Shown one piece after another: positions 37,129 to 47,082 of a stretch of 64,000 nt of DNA; position 1 is the first letter of the stretch, and each line of letters opens with the position of its first letter. The stretch is from CAYPGJ01 sp050174775. GTDB taxonomy: Bacteria; Planctomycetota; Phycisphaerae; Phycisphaerales; UBA1924. The position numbers were made by a program, and so were the translations under genes. The DNA lies in contig JBFXJP010000002.1 of the NCBI GenBank assembly GCA_050174775.1, forward strand, positions 124,001-188,000. The letters run 5' to 3'. Below the pieces are notes generated by a model. The model was given only the letters and a program-made list of their open reading frames with translations. It made no database searches and was not told the origin of the DNA.

Positions 37129-37692
37129 TCAGGCGTGCGGTGCATTGTCGGTCGGCGCGGGCGCGAGTCGCATGCACCATTCGGGGCCGGACATGCGGAG
37201 CGTGCCGACGTCGGCGGTGAGGAAGCCCATGCGGGGCTTGTCGCTGCGGAGGCGCATGGCGGACCAGGGGACGCTGATGACGCGTGCGCCGGTCCAGCGC
37301 AGGGGCGCGAAGGGGATGAGGTGGAGGTGCGCGTCGTCGGCCGCGATATGGACGCAGTTGTTCATGCGTCGGAAGGGGGAGAGGGCGAAGGACTGGCAGG
37401 GCTTGACGACGGCGTCGGGGGATTGCGGTTGTGGGGGGAATCGGCGCGCGATGGGTCGCCAGAAGATGAGGTTGATGAGGAAGAAGGCGGTGAGGGGGGC
37501 GGCGATGATGATGGGGAGGGCGACGGGGATGGCCTGGGGCGCGGTGGCCGTGAGGAGCGCGAGGACGATGACGAGGTCGACGGCGACGAGGACGGCGATG
37601 CCGGTCATGAGGTTGGCGCCTTTGGGCGCGTTGGCGAGGCGATCGCGTGCGGAGGTGATGGCGTCTGCTGGTGCGGTGGCTGGGGCGGTCAT
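37129..37692 (-). CDS. Two-helix membrane protein, conserved hypothetical
   Basis: This 187-residue protein has two adjacent membrane helices (about 29-50 and 54-77) and a C-terminal soluble domain of about 105 residues (MNNCVHIAADDAHLHLIPFAPLRW region). The soluble domain begins after a Pro-rich link and might be PH-like, but no family was recognised. The gene lies 21 bp beyond the uvrA stop and probably ends the uvr message. Function unknown. Confidence 0.6.
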   Translation of the reverse strand: MTAPATAPADAITSARDRLANAPKGANLMTGIAVLVAVDLVIVLALLTATAPQAIPVALPIIIAAPLTAFFLINLIFWRPIARRFPPQPQSPDAVVKPCQSFALSPFRRMNNCVHIAADDAHLHLIPFAPLRWTGARVISVPWSAMRLRSDKPRMGFLTADVGTLRMSGPEWCMRLAPAPTDNAPHA

Positions 37693-37713
37693 CGCGCGAG
37701 AGGGTAGGGGAGA

Positions 37714-40700
37714 TCAGTCGCGCGCGCGGAGGATGGGCGCGAGGTAGTCGCCGGTGAAGGAGCCTTTGGTCTTTGCGACGGCTTCGGGGGGGCCGGAGGC
37801 GATGAGTTTGCCGCCGCGGTCGCCGCCTTCGGGGCCGAGGTCGATGATCCAGTCGGCGCGCTTGATGACGTCGAGGTTGTGCTCGATGACGACGAGTGTG
37901 GCGCCGGAGTCGGCGAGGCGGTCGAAGACCATGCAGAGGCGGCGGACGTCCTCGAAGTGGAGGCCGGTGGTTGGCTCGTCGAGGATGTAGAGGGCGCGTT
38001 CGGTGGCGCCGGCGCCGAGTTCGGAGGCGAGCTTGATGCGTTGTGCTTCGCCGCCGGAGAGGGTGGTGGAGGGCTGGCCGAGCCGGATGTAGCCGAGGCC
38101 GACGTCGGTGAGGCACTGGAGGTAGCGGACGATCTTGGGGTGGTTCTCGAAGAACTCGAGGGCGTCTTCGACGGTGAGGTTGAGGACGTCGGCGATGGAG
38201 CGTGCGCGGTAGCGGACTTCGAGGGTTTCGCGGTTGTAGCGTGCGCCCTTGCAGACCTCGCAGGGGACGAAGACGTCGGGGAGGAAGTGCATCTCGATCT
38301 TCTTGAGGCCGTGGCCCTGGCAGGCCTCGCAGCGTCCGCCCTTGACGTTGAAGGAGAATCGTCCGGGCTTGTAGGCGCGGATGCGGGCTTCCTTGGTCTG
38401 GGCGAAGACGTTGCGGATGTCGTCGAAGATGCCGGTGTAGGTGGCGGGGTTGGAGCGCGGGGTGCGGCCGATGGGTGTCTGGTCGACCTCGACGATGCGG
38501 TCGATCTTGTGGGCGCCGTTGACGCGCTCGTGGGCGCCGGGCTTGATGCGCGCGCCGGAGACCTTCTGCTTCACGGCCGCGAGGAGGATGTCGTTGACGA
38601 GGGTGGACTTGCCCGAGCCGGAGACGCCGGTGACGCAGACGATGCCGCCGAGGGGGAAGGAGACGTCGATGGACTGGAGGTTGTTGTGCTTTGCGCCCTT
38701 GATGGTGATGGCGTTCTTCTCGGAGAGTTCGCGGCGCTTGTCGGGGATCTCGATGGAGCGTCGACCTGAGAGGTACTGGCCGGTGAGGGAGTCGGAGGCG
38801 CAGATGTCGGCGAGGTTGCCTTCGGCGCAGACGCGCCCGCCGTGGACGCCGGGGCCGGGGCCGATGTCGAGGATGTGATCGGCGGAGCGGATCATGTCCT
38901 CGTCGTGCTCGACGACGATGACGGAGTTTCCGATGTCGGTGAGGTGGCGGAGTGTGCGGATGAGACGGTCGTTGTCGCGCTGGTGGAGGCCGATGGTGGG
39001 CTCGTCGAGGACGTAGCAGGCGCCGACAAGGCCGGAGCCGACCTGCGTGGCGAGACGGATGCGTTGGGCTTCGCCGCCGGAGAGGGTGGCGGTCTTGCGG
39101 TCGAGGGAGAGGTAGTCGAGGCCGACGGAGCCCATGAAGCCGAGACGGTTGCGGATCTCGCGGAAGATTGGCGCGGCGATGGCCTGGGCTTCTTCGGAGA
39201 GCTGGAGGGTGTCGGCGATGCGGAGGGCGTCGCGGATGGTGAGGCGGGTGAGATCGGCGATGGTGAGGTCGTGAGGATCTGAGGAAAGGCCATGCTCGGC
39301 GCGGTGGGAGACGACGTCGGCGGGGAGCTGGCCGTCCTTCGTTTTCTTGGTGCGCAGGAAGACGGAGAGGGCCTCGATGCGGAGGCGGTCGCCTCGGCAG
39401 GTGAGGCAGGGCGCATCGGTCATGAACTGGCTGAGCCACTCTTTGACGTACTGGCTGTCGGTCTTGCCCCACCATTCCTGCAGGGAGGGGAGGACGCCCT
39501 GCCAGGGCTTTTTGCGTGCGCGGGCGGGGGATTTGCCGCCGGACTTGGATGGGCCGTGGAGGAGGAGCGAGACGTCTTCCTTCTTCCATTCGTTGAGGGG
39601 CTTGGTGAAGGAGAGGCCGAAGTCCTGGCAGAAGCGTTTGAGCTTACGTGAGAACCAGGGGCGCATGGGCCCGGCTTTCCACCACGCGGCCACGGCGCCG
39701 TCGCTGAGCGAGACGTTGAGGTCGGGCACGCAGAGGGCTTCGTCGAACTCCATTCGAGTGCCGATGCCGCCGCAGTCGGGGCAGGCGCCGAAGGGGGAGT
39801 TGAAGGAGAAGAGGCGCGGCTCGAGTTCTTCGAGCGCGCACTCGGGGTGCGCGGAGCAGGAGTGCTTTTCGGAGAAGACGTTGTCCTGCCAGCCCTTCGT
39901 GTCGTTCTCCACGGAGAGGATGACGACGCCCTCGCCGGATTTGAGCGCGGTCTCGATGCTCTCGGCGAGGCGCTGGCGCGCGTCGGGCTTGAGGACGATG
40001 CGGTCGACCACGGCCTCGATGGTGTGCTTCTCGTAGCGGCCCAGGTCGAGCGGGTTCTCGCCTTCCTTCTGGAGCGTTTCGCGCAGGTCGATGACGGCGC
40101 CGTTGACGCGCGCACGGACGAAGCCCTGGCGCTGCAGGTCTTCGAGGACTTCGCGGTGAAAGCCCTTCTTCGCGCGGATGATGGGCGCGAGGACCATGAG
40201 ACGGGCGTTTTCGGCGATGGGTGAGGTGGGGGAGAAGAGGGAGTCGACGATCTGGGAGGGTGAGGTGCTGGAGATGGGCAGGCCGCAGCGTTCGAGGACG
40301 GTGCCGTCTTTCTTGGTCTTGGTGGGAGCCCAGCAGCGCGGGTGGCCGGCGCGGGCGAAGAGGAGGCGCAGGTAGTCGTAGATCTCGGTGGAGGTGGCGA
40401 CGGTGGAGCGCGGGTTGTGTCCGGAGGATCGCTGCTCGATGGCGATGGTGGGAGGGAGGCCCTCGATGTCGTCGACGTCGGGCTTCTGCATCCGGTCGAG
40501 GAACTGTCGCGCGTACGCGGAGAGCGACTCCATGTATTTGCGCTGCCCCTCGGCGAAGATGGTGTCGAAGGCGAGGCTGGACTTGCCCGACCCGGAGAGG
40601 CCGGTGATGACGACGAGCCGGTCGCGCGGGAGATCGACGTCGATGGAGCGGAGGTTGTGCTCGCGGGCGCCGCGGACGCGGATGAGGCGCTTGGCGGCGT

Positions 40701-40785
40701 CGGGGTCGCGGCGCGGGGCGGTGGTCTTGGGCTCGGGGAGTGGGGTGGTCACCGTGGCGGCGTCTTGGGTCACGGGGTTGATCAT
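37714..40785 (-). CDS. uvrA: Excinuclease ABC subunit A
   Basis: UvrA recognises DNA lesions in nucleotide excision repair. The 1023-residue protein has two ABC modules. The first P-loop is GLSGSGKSS (62-70) and the second is GVSGSGKSTLV. The signature LSGGEAQRIRLA occurs in module 1 and LSGGEAQRIKLA in module 2. The zinc module CEACQGHGLKKIEMHFLPDVFVPCEVC is intact. The other zinc-finger region (CSAHPEC...CPDCGG) retains its cysteines. An N-terminal extension of about 34 residues precedes the ATPase domain. It follows uvrB by 113 bp on the same strand, so uvrB and uvrA are probably expressed together. Confidence 0.97.
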   Translation of the reverse strand: MINPVTQDAATVTTPLPEPKTTAPRRDPDAAKRLIRVRGAREHNLRSIDVDLPRDRLVVITGLSGSGKSSLAFDTIFAEGQRKYMESLSAYARQFLDRMQKPDVDDIEGLPPTIAIEQRSSGHNPRSTVATSTEIYDYLRLLFARAGHPRCWAPTKTKKDGTVLERCGLPISSTSPSQIVDSLFSPTSPIAENARLMVLAPIIRAKKGFHREVLEDLQRQGFVRARVNGAVIDLRETLQKEGENPLDLGRYEKHTIEAVVDRIVLKPDARQRLAESIETALKSGEGVVILSVENDTKGWQDNVFSEKHSCSAHPECALEELEPRLFSFNSPFGACPDCGGIGTRMEFDEALCVPDLNVSLSDGAVAAWWKAGPMRPWFSRKLKRFCQDFGLSFTKPLNEWKKEDVSLLLHGPSKSGGKSPARARKKPWQGVLPSLQEWWGKTDSQYVKEWLSQFMTDAPCLTCRGDRLRIEALSVFLRTKKTKDGQLPADVVSHRAEHGLSSDPHDLTIADLTRLTIRDALRIADTLQLSEEAQAIAAPIFREIRNRLGFMGSVGLDYLSLDRKTATLSGGEAQRIRLATQVGSGLVGACYVLDEPTIGLHQRDNDRLIRTLRHLTDIGNSVIVVEHDEDMIRSADHILDIGPGPGVHGGRVCAEGNLADICASDSLTGQYLSGRRSIEIPDKRRELSEKNAITIKGAKHNNLQSIDVSFPLGGIVCVTGVSGSGKSTLVNDILLAAVKQKVSGARIKPGAHERVNGAHKIDRIVEVDQTPIGRTPRSNPATYTGIFDDIRNVFAQTKEARIRAYKPGRFSFNVKGGRCEACQGHGLKKIEMHFLPDVFVPCEVCKGARYNRETLEVRYRARSIADVLNLTVEDALEFFENHPKIVRYLQCLTDVGLGYIRLGQPSTTLSGGEAQRIKLASELGAGATERALYILDEPTTGLHFEDVRRLCMVFDRLADSGATLVVIEHNLDVIKRADWIIDLGPEGGDRGGKLIASGPPEAVAKTKGSFTGDYLAPILRARD

Positions 40786-40898
40786 CTCTCACCCCCGGGT
40801 GGGAAGGTTCGCGGATCGAGTCGGGCCCATGATAGGGCGCCTCCGCGGGACGTTCGCGGTTTGGACGGGTGTGGATTCAGCAATCGAGTGGGATGTGC

Positions 40899-43127
40899 TC
40901 AGCCCGATTTGGGCTTACCGGGATGGCGTTTCCGCTTCCTCGCCTTGGTCCCCGGCTTGCCCGGCACTGCCTTGGCGCCGTCCTCGCCGAACATCTCGCG
41001 ATCCACGTCGGAGAGCCGGATCTTTGTCGGCCCGTTCTCGGCGTCAGGGTCGGCGCCGCCGGTGGGATCCTCAGGCGCGAGCTTCTTCACCACGGCGATC
41101 TTGTCCCGCAGCAGCGCGGCCTTCTCGAACTCGAGGTTCTCCGCGGCCTGGAACATCTCGCCTTCGAGCTCGGTGAGGAGCTCGTCGCGGTCGTAGGCGT
41201 CCTCGCTCTTCTTCACGGCGTCGCGCGCGGTCTTGCGGGCGCGGAGCTCCATCTCGATGCCGCGACGGATCGCCTTGGTGATCTGCTTCGGCGTGACGTC
41301 GTGGGTTCGGTTGTATTCGAGCTGCTTGGCGCGCCGGCGTTCGGTCTCGTCGATCGCAGCCTGCATGGAGGGCGTGACCTGGTCGGCGTAGAGCACGGCC
41401 GTGCCGGAGAGGTGGCGTGCCGCGCGACCGATCTGCTGCACGAGGCTCGTGGGGCTTCGAAGAAAGCCCTGCTTGTCGGCGTCGAGGATGCAGACGAGGG
41501 AGACTTCGGGGAGGTCGAGGCCTTCGCGCAGGAGGTTGACGCCGACGAGGACGTCGAATTCGCCGAGGCGCAGGTCGCGCAGGATGGCGACGCGGTCGAG
41601 CGTTTCGATGTCGGAGTGGAGGTAGCGGACGCGCAGGCCGGCGTCGTCGAGATACGAGGCGAGCTGCTCGCAGAGACGCTTGGTGAGCGCGGTGACGAGG
41701 ACGCGTTCGCCCTTCTCGGCACGGGCCTTGCACTTCTCGAGGAGGTCGGGGACCTGGCCGGTGGCGGGGAGGATGACGATCTCGGGGTCGATGAGCCCGG
41801 TGGGGCGGATGATCTGCTCGACGACCTCCCCGTGGGTCTTCTCGAGTTCGTAGGGAGCGGGGGTGGCGCTGACGTAGAGGACCTGTGGGACGACGGCCTC
41901 GAACTCTTCGAAGCGGAGGGGGCGGTTGTCGAGGGCGGAGGGGAGACGGAAGCCGTGCTCGACGAGGGTCTGCTTGCGATGCCGATCGCCGTTGAACATG
42001 GCGCGGACCTGGGGGATGGTGACGTGGGACTCGTCGATGATGAGGAGCCAGCCGCCGTTCGCGTTCGCGGTTCCGTTGCGCGAGCCATTGTGCGAAGCGG
42101 CTTCGCGATGGGCCTTGGCGCCGGGGTTGCGCTCGAAGTAGTCCATCAGGGTGAACGGCTTCTCGCCGGGCTGCCGGCCGTCGAACCAGCGGGAGTAGTT
42201 CTCGACGCCGGGGCAGGTGCCGACTTCCGCGAGGAGTTCGAGGTCGTACTTGGTGCGCGCGATGAGGCGCTGTGCTTCGAGGAGCTTGCCTTCGGAGCGG
42301 AGCTGGAGGACGCGGGCGTCGAGCTCGGCGCGGATGCCCGCGAGGGCGGAGGCCATGGTGGCTTCGGGGGTGACGTAGTGCACGGCCGGGAAGAGGAAGA
42401 AGCGTTCCTCGGAGGCGAGCACTTCGCCGGTGAGAGGGTTGATGAGTTCGATGGCCTCGACGTCGTCGCCGAACATCTCGAAGCGCACGGCGAACTGCTC
42501 GTAGGCGGGGAAGACCTCGATGACGTCGCCCTTGACGCGGTAGGAGCCGCGCTTGAACTCGATCTCGTCGCGTTTGTACTGCATGTCGGCGAGGCTGAGG
42601 AGGAAGTCGCGGCGCACGAGGGTCTGGCCGACCTGCACGCCGAGGACCTTGTCGGAGTAGAGGTCGGGCGAGCCCAGGCCGAAGATGCAGGAGACGGAGG
42701 CGACGACGATGGTGTCGGGTCGGGAGAGGAGGTTGCTGGTCGCGGCGAGGCGGAGGCGGTCGAGGTCGTCGTTGCGGGAGGAGTCTTTCTCGATGTAGAT
42801 GTCGCGCTGGGGGATGTAGGCCTCGGGCTGGTAGTAGTCGTAGTAGGAGACGAAATAGGAGACGGCGTTGTTGGGGAAGAGGTCGCGCATCTCCTCGTAG
42901 AGCTGGGCGGCGAGGGTTTTGTTGTGGGAGAGGATGAGGGTGGGTCGCTGGGTGCGCGCGATGACGTGCGCCATGGTGAAGGTCTTGCCGGTGCCGGTGG
43001 CGCCGAGCAGGACCGCGGCGCGGTCGCCGTCGTTGATCTTGCGCGCGAGGGCGTCGATCGCCGCGGGCTGATCGCCCATGGGCGTCATGTCGGAGACGAC
43101 CTCGAATTGTCGGTCGTGGAAGGCCAT
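40899..43127 (-). CDS. uvrB: Excinuclease ABC subunit B
   Basis: UvrB is the helicase-like damage-verifying subunit of nucleotide excision repair. The 742-residue protein has a Walker A GATGTGKT at 42-49 and the beta-hairpin YYDYYQPEAYIPQRDIYIEKDS (about 93-114) that clamps DNA. Further motifs are Walker B IIDESH, the helicase motif LRRPGLIDPEI-like segment and the QxGRAxR motif QQIGRAARH. The C-terminal UVR motif that binds UvrC is LEGEMFQAAENLEFEKAALLRDKI. The start is 29 bp after the ABC permease stop, so it may be cotranscribed with that transporter. Confidence 0.97.
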   Translation of the reverse strand: MAFHDRQFEVVSDMTPMGDQPAAIDALARKINDGDRAAVLLGATGTGKTFTMAHVIARTQRPTLILSHNKTLAAQLYEEMRDLFPNNAVSYFVSYYDYYQPEAYIPQRDIYIEKDSSRNDDLDRLRLAATSNLLSRPDTIVVASVSCIFGLGSPDLYSDKVLGVQVGQTLVRRDFLLSLADMQYKRDEIEFKRGSYRVKGDVIEVFPAYEQFAVRFEMFGDDVEAIELINPLTGEVLASEERFFLFPAVHYVTPEATMASALAGIRAELDARVLQLRSEGKLLEAQRLIARTKYDLELLAEVGTCPGVENYSRWFDGRQPGEKPFTLMDYFERNPGAKAHREAASHNGSRNGTANANGGWLLIIDESHVTIPQVRAMFNGDRHRKQTLVEHGFRLPSALDNRPLRFEEFEAVVPQVLYVSATPAPYELEKTHGEVVEQIIRPTGLIDPEIVILPATGQVPDLLEKCKARAEKGERVLVTALTKRLCEQLASYLDDAGLRVRYLHSDIETLDRVAILRDLRLGEFDVLVGVNLLREGLDLPEVSLVCILDADKQGFLRSPTSLVQQIGRAARHLSGTAVLYADQVTPSMQAAIDETERRRAKQLEYNRTHDVTPKQITKAIRRGIEMELRARKTARDAVKKSEDAYDRDELLTELEGEMFQAAENLEFEKAALLRDKIAVVKKLAPEDPTGGADPDAENGPTKIRLSDVDREMFGEDGAKAVPGKPGTKARKRKRHPGKPKSG

Positions 43128-43156
43128 CGTGGGGTGATGGTAGGGGGGCGGCGCGC

Positions 43157-45760
43157 TCAGCCCCGGACGCCGGAGAGGAGCGCGACGGGGCGTTGGCGCG
43201 CGAGGCGGAGCGCGAGGGGCGCGACGGTGAGGAGCGCAACCGCGAGGAGCGCGAGGCAGCCGAGAAGGATGGGGACGGGCGGGGGTTTGAAGGGGAGTTG
43301 GATGCCCGCGAGGAGGGCCTGGAGGCGTTGGCCTGCGAACGCGGCCTGCAGGCCGAGCGCGACGCCCATGAGCGCGGCGGTGAGCGCGAGGATGGCGGTC
43401 TCTGCGAGGATGAGTCGTGCGAGGACGTATGGAGAGCCGCCCACGGCGCGGATGACGCCGAACTCGTGCCGGCGGGCGTCGACGCCGGCGACGATGACGT
43501 TGAGCGCGGCGAGCGTGGCGACGGCCATGGCGCCGATGGCGATGAGCGTGGCGATCTTCATCATGCCCAGGCCGACCTCGCGCACGGAGTTGAGGATCTG
43601 GCGTCCGGAGCCGACGAGGTAGGCGCCCGTGCCGAGTGCTTTTTTGATGTCGGCGACGACCTCTTCGTCGGACATGTCGCCGGTGAGGCCGACCTGGAGG
43701 AGGTGTGTGTGGGTGACGGAGAAGACGCGTTCGAGGTCGGCCCGGGTGCAGAAGACGGAGGAGACGGCTTTGTCCGCGTAGTCGCGTCCGATGTTGAAGT
43801 AGAAGGAGACGACGTCGAGGCCGGGGGAATCGACGGCGCCGACAATCTCGAAGGAGGCGGAATGATCTCCGAGCGTGACGTCGAAGGAGTCCCCGACGGC
43901 GTAGCCCTCGCGGTTGACGAGGAATTCGCGCGCAACGATGACGGCGCCGCCCTCGCGCAGTCGGCGCATGGCGTAGTCGGGGTCGCCCGCGGCCCAGTGG
44001 AGGGAGGTCATGCGGAAGAAGGGGTCGGGCTCGAAGGCGATGAAGTTGATCGGCGGGTTGCGGATGCCGGTGACGCCGAAGGCGGTGCTCTCGATGGGGA
44101 GGACGGTGATGGCGCAGGTTCCGTCGACGAAGGGGAGTGCGTCGACGCGTGCGCGGGCGTCGTTGGTGATGCCGAGGGGATGGGTGATGAAGGCGTCGGG
44201 GAACTTGATCTGATCGAGCCAGTCGCGGAGCACAGCGGCGCCGTTGGTCCAGACGCCGACGAGGAGAGCGACGCCGACCATGAGGGCGCCTGCGGTGAAT
44301 CCGTTGCGGAAGGGGGCGGAGCGGGAGGAGCGTTTGAGGAGGGGGGCGGGGACGAGAAAGAGGCGGGCGATGAGCGGGCCGAGGAGCGCGGCGACGACGA
44401 CGTTGATCGCGGCGCCGAGGAGGAACATGCCGAGGAAGAGGGCGGGGATGCCGAGGAATGCGTGGAGTCGGAAGACGAGTTGCGCGTCATGGGGGATGGT
44501 GATGGCGAGTCGGTCGAAGAGGAGGGCTGAGAGGCCGAGGATTGCGGCGAGGGTGATGGTGCGCGGTGAGGCTGGGCGTGCGCGGCGTGCGAGGCCTTCG
44601 AGCGGGGTGACGCGTGCGGCGAGGATGGCGGGCCAGGCGGAGGCGAGGAGCCCGGCGAGCGCGCTGCCGAGCGCGGCCAAGGCGAGGCCGAGCGGGCTGA
44701 CGTGGAGGCCGGTGGGTAGGCGGTCGGGGAAGAGGATGGCGATGATCGCGGCGAGCACGACGCCGAGGGGGAGGCCGAGGAGGGCGCCGAGGAGTCCGAC
44801 GGCGAGCCCGGTGATGGCTTGCGCGGTGACGATGACGGCGCGTGTGGCGCCGATGGAGCGGAGGATGGCGAGTTCGCGGACGCGTTCGAGGAGGGAGGTG
44901 GTGAGTCCGGTGGTGATGATGATGGAGGCCGCGAGGAACGCGAGGACGGAGAAGATGACGTAGAAGAATTCGTTGGCGCGGATGGCGGAGGAGACGCCTG
45001 CGAGGACGCGGGGCGTGGGCTCGGCGATGACGGAGTCGGGGAGGAAGGAGCGCCAGGAAGCGGCGATGGCTTCGACGGCTTCGGCGCGCGGACGGCCACG
45101 GAGCGCGCTCTCGCGCAGGACGACCTGGATCTCACCGACGGTGTATTGGTTAGTCGCGGTCTCGCCGGTGGCGATGCGGACGGTGTTGGCGGTGGCGATG
45201 GCCTGGGGGTTGCGGAGGAGTCGGACGGTGGTTTCCTGATTGATGCCGACGACGAGGAGCTCTGGTGGATCGGGGCGTGCGCCGATGTTGCGGAGGCGGT
45301 CGCCGAGCTTGGCGCCGAGGTTCTCGGCGATGTCGGCGTCGAGGAGGACCTCTCCGTCGGACCGGATGGTTCGGCCTTCGCCCAGCGCGGAGGCGACGAG
45401 TTGTGCCTCGAGCGCGGGCTCGACGCCGAGGGTGGTCATTGCGAACTGCCGGCCGGTGTCGGGGTGCTCGACGGCGATGACGCCTTTGACGCGCGGGACG
45501 GCGAGCTCGACATCGGGTTGCGCGGCGATGGTTTCCGTGATGGAGGCGTCGAAGGGGCCGCCCGCGATGGCTTTGACGCGGAGGTCCGCGCGACCGAGCG
45601 TGCTCTCGGCGCGGAGTTTCATGCCCGCGATGAGGGAGGCTTGCGCGCAGGAGACGGCGACGACGAGCGTCGTGGCGAGGGCGGAGGCGAGCGCGATGAG
45701 CGCGAGCCGTCTGCTACGCCCGGACCATGCTTGCCGCGCGAGTCGCCACGCCAGCCGCAT
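43157..45760 (-). CDS. ABC transporter permease with two FtsX-type domains (LolC/MacB-like)
   Basis: This 867-residue membrane protein has an N-terminal helix (about 18-40), a periplasmic MacB-type core domain (about 45-265) and three helices of an FtsX domain (about 270-395). A further helix (about 410-425) and hydrophobic stretches follow, then a second core domain and a C-terminal FtsX domain with three helices. The EFGVIRAVGGSPY motif in the last domain is typical. Two-FtsX-domain permeases of this type act in lipoprotein release or macrolide/peptide export. Its start overlaps the ATPase gene by 47 bases, so both proteins are coupled. The substrate cannot be determined. Confidence 0.87.
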   Translation of the reverse strand: MRLAWRLARQAWSGRSRRLALIALASALATTLVVAVSCAQASLIAGMKLRAESTLGRADLRVKAIAGGPFDASITETIAAQPDVELAVPRVKGVIAVEHPDTGRQFAMTTLGVEPALEAQLVASALGEGRTIRSDGEVLLDADIAENLGAKLGDRLRNIGARPDPPELLVVGINQETTVRLLRNPQAIATANTVRIATGETATNQYTVGEIQVVLRESALRGRPRAEAVEAIAASWRSFLPDSVIAEPTPRVLAGVSSAIRANEFFYVIFSVLAFLAASIIITTGLTTSLLERVRELAILRSIGATRAVIVTAQAITGLAVGLLGALLGLPLGVVLAAIIAILFPDRLPTGLHVSPLGLALAALGSALAGLLASAWPAILAARVTPLEGLARRARPASPRTITLAAILGLSALLFDRLAITIPHDAQLVFRLHAFLGIPALFLGMFLLGAAINVVVAALLGPLIARLFLVPAPLLKRSSRSAPFRNGFTAGALMVGVALLVGVWTNGAAVLRDWLDQIKFPDAFITHPLGITNDARARVDALPFVDGTCAITVLPIESTAFGVTGIRNPPINFIAFEPDPFFRMTSLHWAAGDPDYAMRRLREGGAVIVAREFLVNREGYAVGDSFDVTLGDHSASFEIVGAVDSPGLDVVSFYFNIGRDYADKAVSSVFCTRADLERVFSVTHTHLLQVGLTGDMSDEEVVADIKKALGTGAYLVGSGRQILNSVREVGLGMMKIATLIAIGAMAVATLAALNVIVAGVDARRHEFGVIRAVGGSPYVLARLILAETAILALTAALMGVALGLQAAFAGQRLQALLAGIQLPFKPPPVPILLGCLALLAVALLTVAPLALRLARQRPVALLSGVRG

Positions 45761-46445
45761 CGAGCCCTCCTGTGTCGAATTGTCCGGAGACCCGCCCGTC
45801 GGCCAGGACGAAGACGTGCTGGCACTGCGCTGCTGCGGCGGGCTCGTGGGTGACCATGACGACGGTCATGGAACGTTCGCGCGCGAGAGAGGCGAGCAGG
45901 GCCCAGAGGGTTGCGCTGGTGCGCGAGTCGAGGGCGCCGGTGGGCTCGTCGGCGAGGAGGACAGGGGGAGAGAAGAGGAGGGCGCGGGCGATGGCGACGC
46001 GTTGCTGCTCTCCGCCGGAGAGGGCGTCTGGTCGGTGGTCGGCGCGCGGGGAGATCGCGAGGGCTTCGAGGAGTTCGCCGGAGCGCGTGCGCGCCCAGGA
46101 TTCGGGCTCGCCTGCGAGGAGCGCGGGGAGCTCGACGTTCTGGCGCGCGGTGAGGGTGGGGAGGAGGTTGAACTGTTGGAAGACGACGCCGACGCCGCGC
46201 CTGCGGAAGCTGGTGAGCTCGCGTTCGCGCATGGAATCGATGCGTTCGCCGGCGATCTCGATCTGGCCCGAGTCGGGTGTGTCGAGCGCGGCGAGGAGGT
46301 GGAGGAGGGTGGACTTACCGGAGCCGGAGGCGCCCATGATGGCGTAGAAGCCGTGGGATTCGATGGCGAGATCAATGCCTCGGAGCGCGGGGATGCGCGA
46401 GCCGGCGAGCCGGTACGCCTTGTGCACGTCTCGGCACCGGATCAC
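45714..46445 (-). CDS. ABC transporter ATPase (LolD/MacB-type)
   Basis: This 243-residue ATPase belongs to the lipoprotein-release/MacB family: Walker A GASGSGKST (about 41-49), signature LSGGEQQRVAIARAL, Walker B LLADEPTGALD and the H-loop MVTHEPAAA. The length is typical of stand-alone LolD-type ATPases. It pairs with the FtsX-type permease whose gene overlaps its 3' end. The start lies 43 bp after the gcvH stop. Confidence 0.93.
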   Translation of the reverse strand: MIRCRDVHKAYRLAGSRIPALRGIDLAIESHGFYAIMGASGSGKSTLLHLLAALDTPDSGQIEIAGERIDSMRERELTSFRRRGVGVVFQQFNLLPTLTARQNVELPALLAGEPESWARTRSGELLEALAISPRADHRPDALSGGEQQRVAIARALLFSPPVLLADEPTGALDSRTSATLWALLASLARERSMTVVMVTHEPAAAAQCQHVFVLADGRVSGQFDTGGLDAAGVATRAASMVRA

Positions 46446-46488
46446 GGGTGTCGTCCTTTCGCGCTCGCCTTGGGGCGTGCGTGGCGGG

Positions 46489-46872
46489 TTAGGCGCCGTG
46501 GGCGCTCTGGTACGCCGCGGCGTCCATGAGGCCGGCGAGAGGGCCGGCGTCGGAAGCGCGGATCTTGACGAGCCATCCGGCGCCGTAGGGGTCTTTGTTG
46601 ACCTGGCCGGGGTCGTCGGAGAGGGACTTGTTGACCTCGATGATTTCGCCGCCGAGGGGGGAATAGATGTCGCTGGTGGCTTTGACGGACTCGATTTCTC
46701 CGACGGTTCCGCCAGCGGCGATCTTGGTCCCTGAATTCTTCATCTGGACGTAGGTGATGTCGGTGAGTTCGTTGACGGCGAACTGGGTGACGCCGAGGGT
46801 GTAGAGGCCCCCGCCCTCGTCCTTGATCCACTCGTGCGACTCGGTGTAGCGGCGATCGGCTGGGGTGGTCAT
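46489..46872 (-). CDS. gcvH: Glycine cleavage system H protein
   Basis: GcvH carries the lipoyl group that shuttles the aminomethyl intermediate between GcvP, GcvT and the lipoamide dehydrogenase. The 127-residue protein has the lipoylated Lys64 in IESVKATSD, an N-terminal YTESHEWIKDEG and the C-terminal YGAGWLVKIRASD. The ATG at 46872 fits the usual family length; a longer upstream frame has no similarity. It begins a leftward run with the ABC transporter and uvrBA. gcvT is elsewhere in the window (62.2-63.4 kb) and gcvP is not seen. Confidence 0.95.
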   Translation of the reverse strand: MTTPADRRYTESHEWIKDEGGGLYTLGVTQFAVNELTDITYVQMKNSGTKIAAGGTVGEIESVKATSDIYSPLGGEIIEVNKSLSDDPGQVNKDPYGAGWLVKIRASDAGPLAGLMDAAAYQSAHGA

Positions 46873-47047
46873 GGGTGCATCCGGGGGCTGTGAGGGGGCG
46901 TATATGCGTCCGGAACCGGGGGTGTTCCGGGTGAAGGACGCTTGTCTCTTCGAGGGAGCGGCACATGCTATCGGGTCAGCCCGACCCCGCAACGCGCAGG
47001 CGACGCCACAAAAACGAGGCTCCGGTGGTGTCTTTGCGCGCGGGGGC

Positions 47048-47076
47048 TTGTCGCGCCGCGTCTCAGGGGGGATACT
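47048..47076 (+). promoter_or_regulatory. Candidate sigma-70 promoter
   Basis: TTGTCG and GATACT, each matching 4 of 6 consensus bases, are separated by 17 bp. A start about 7 bp further would be near 47083. This is a plausible promoter for the RNA candidate ending at the terminator, or for the gene at 47282. Confidence 0.45.
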
Positions 47077-47082
47077 GTGCAA

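Noticed and set aside
46873..47000. Glycine riboswitch before gcvH
   Set aside because: No conserved glycine-aptamer core words were found on the bottom strand.
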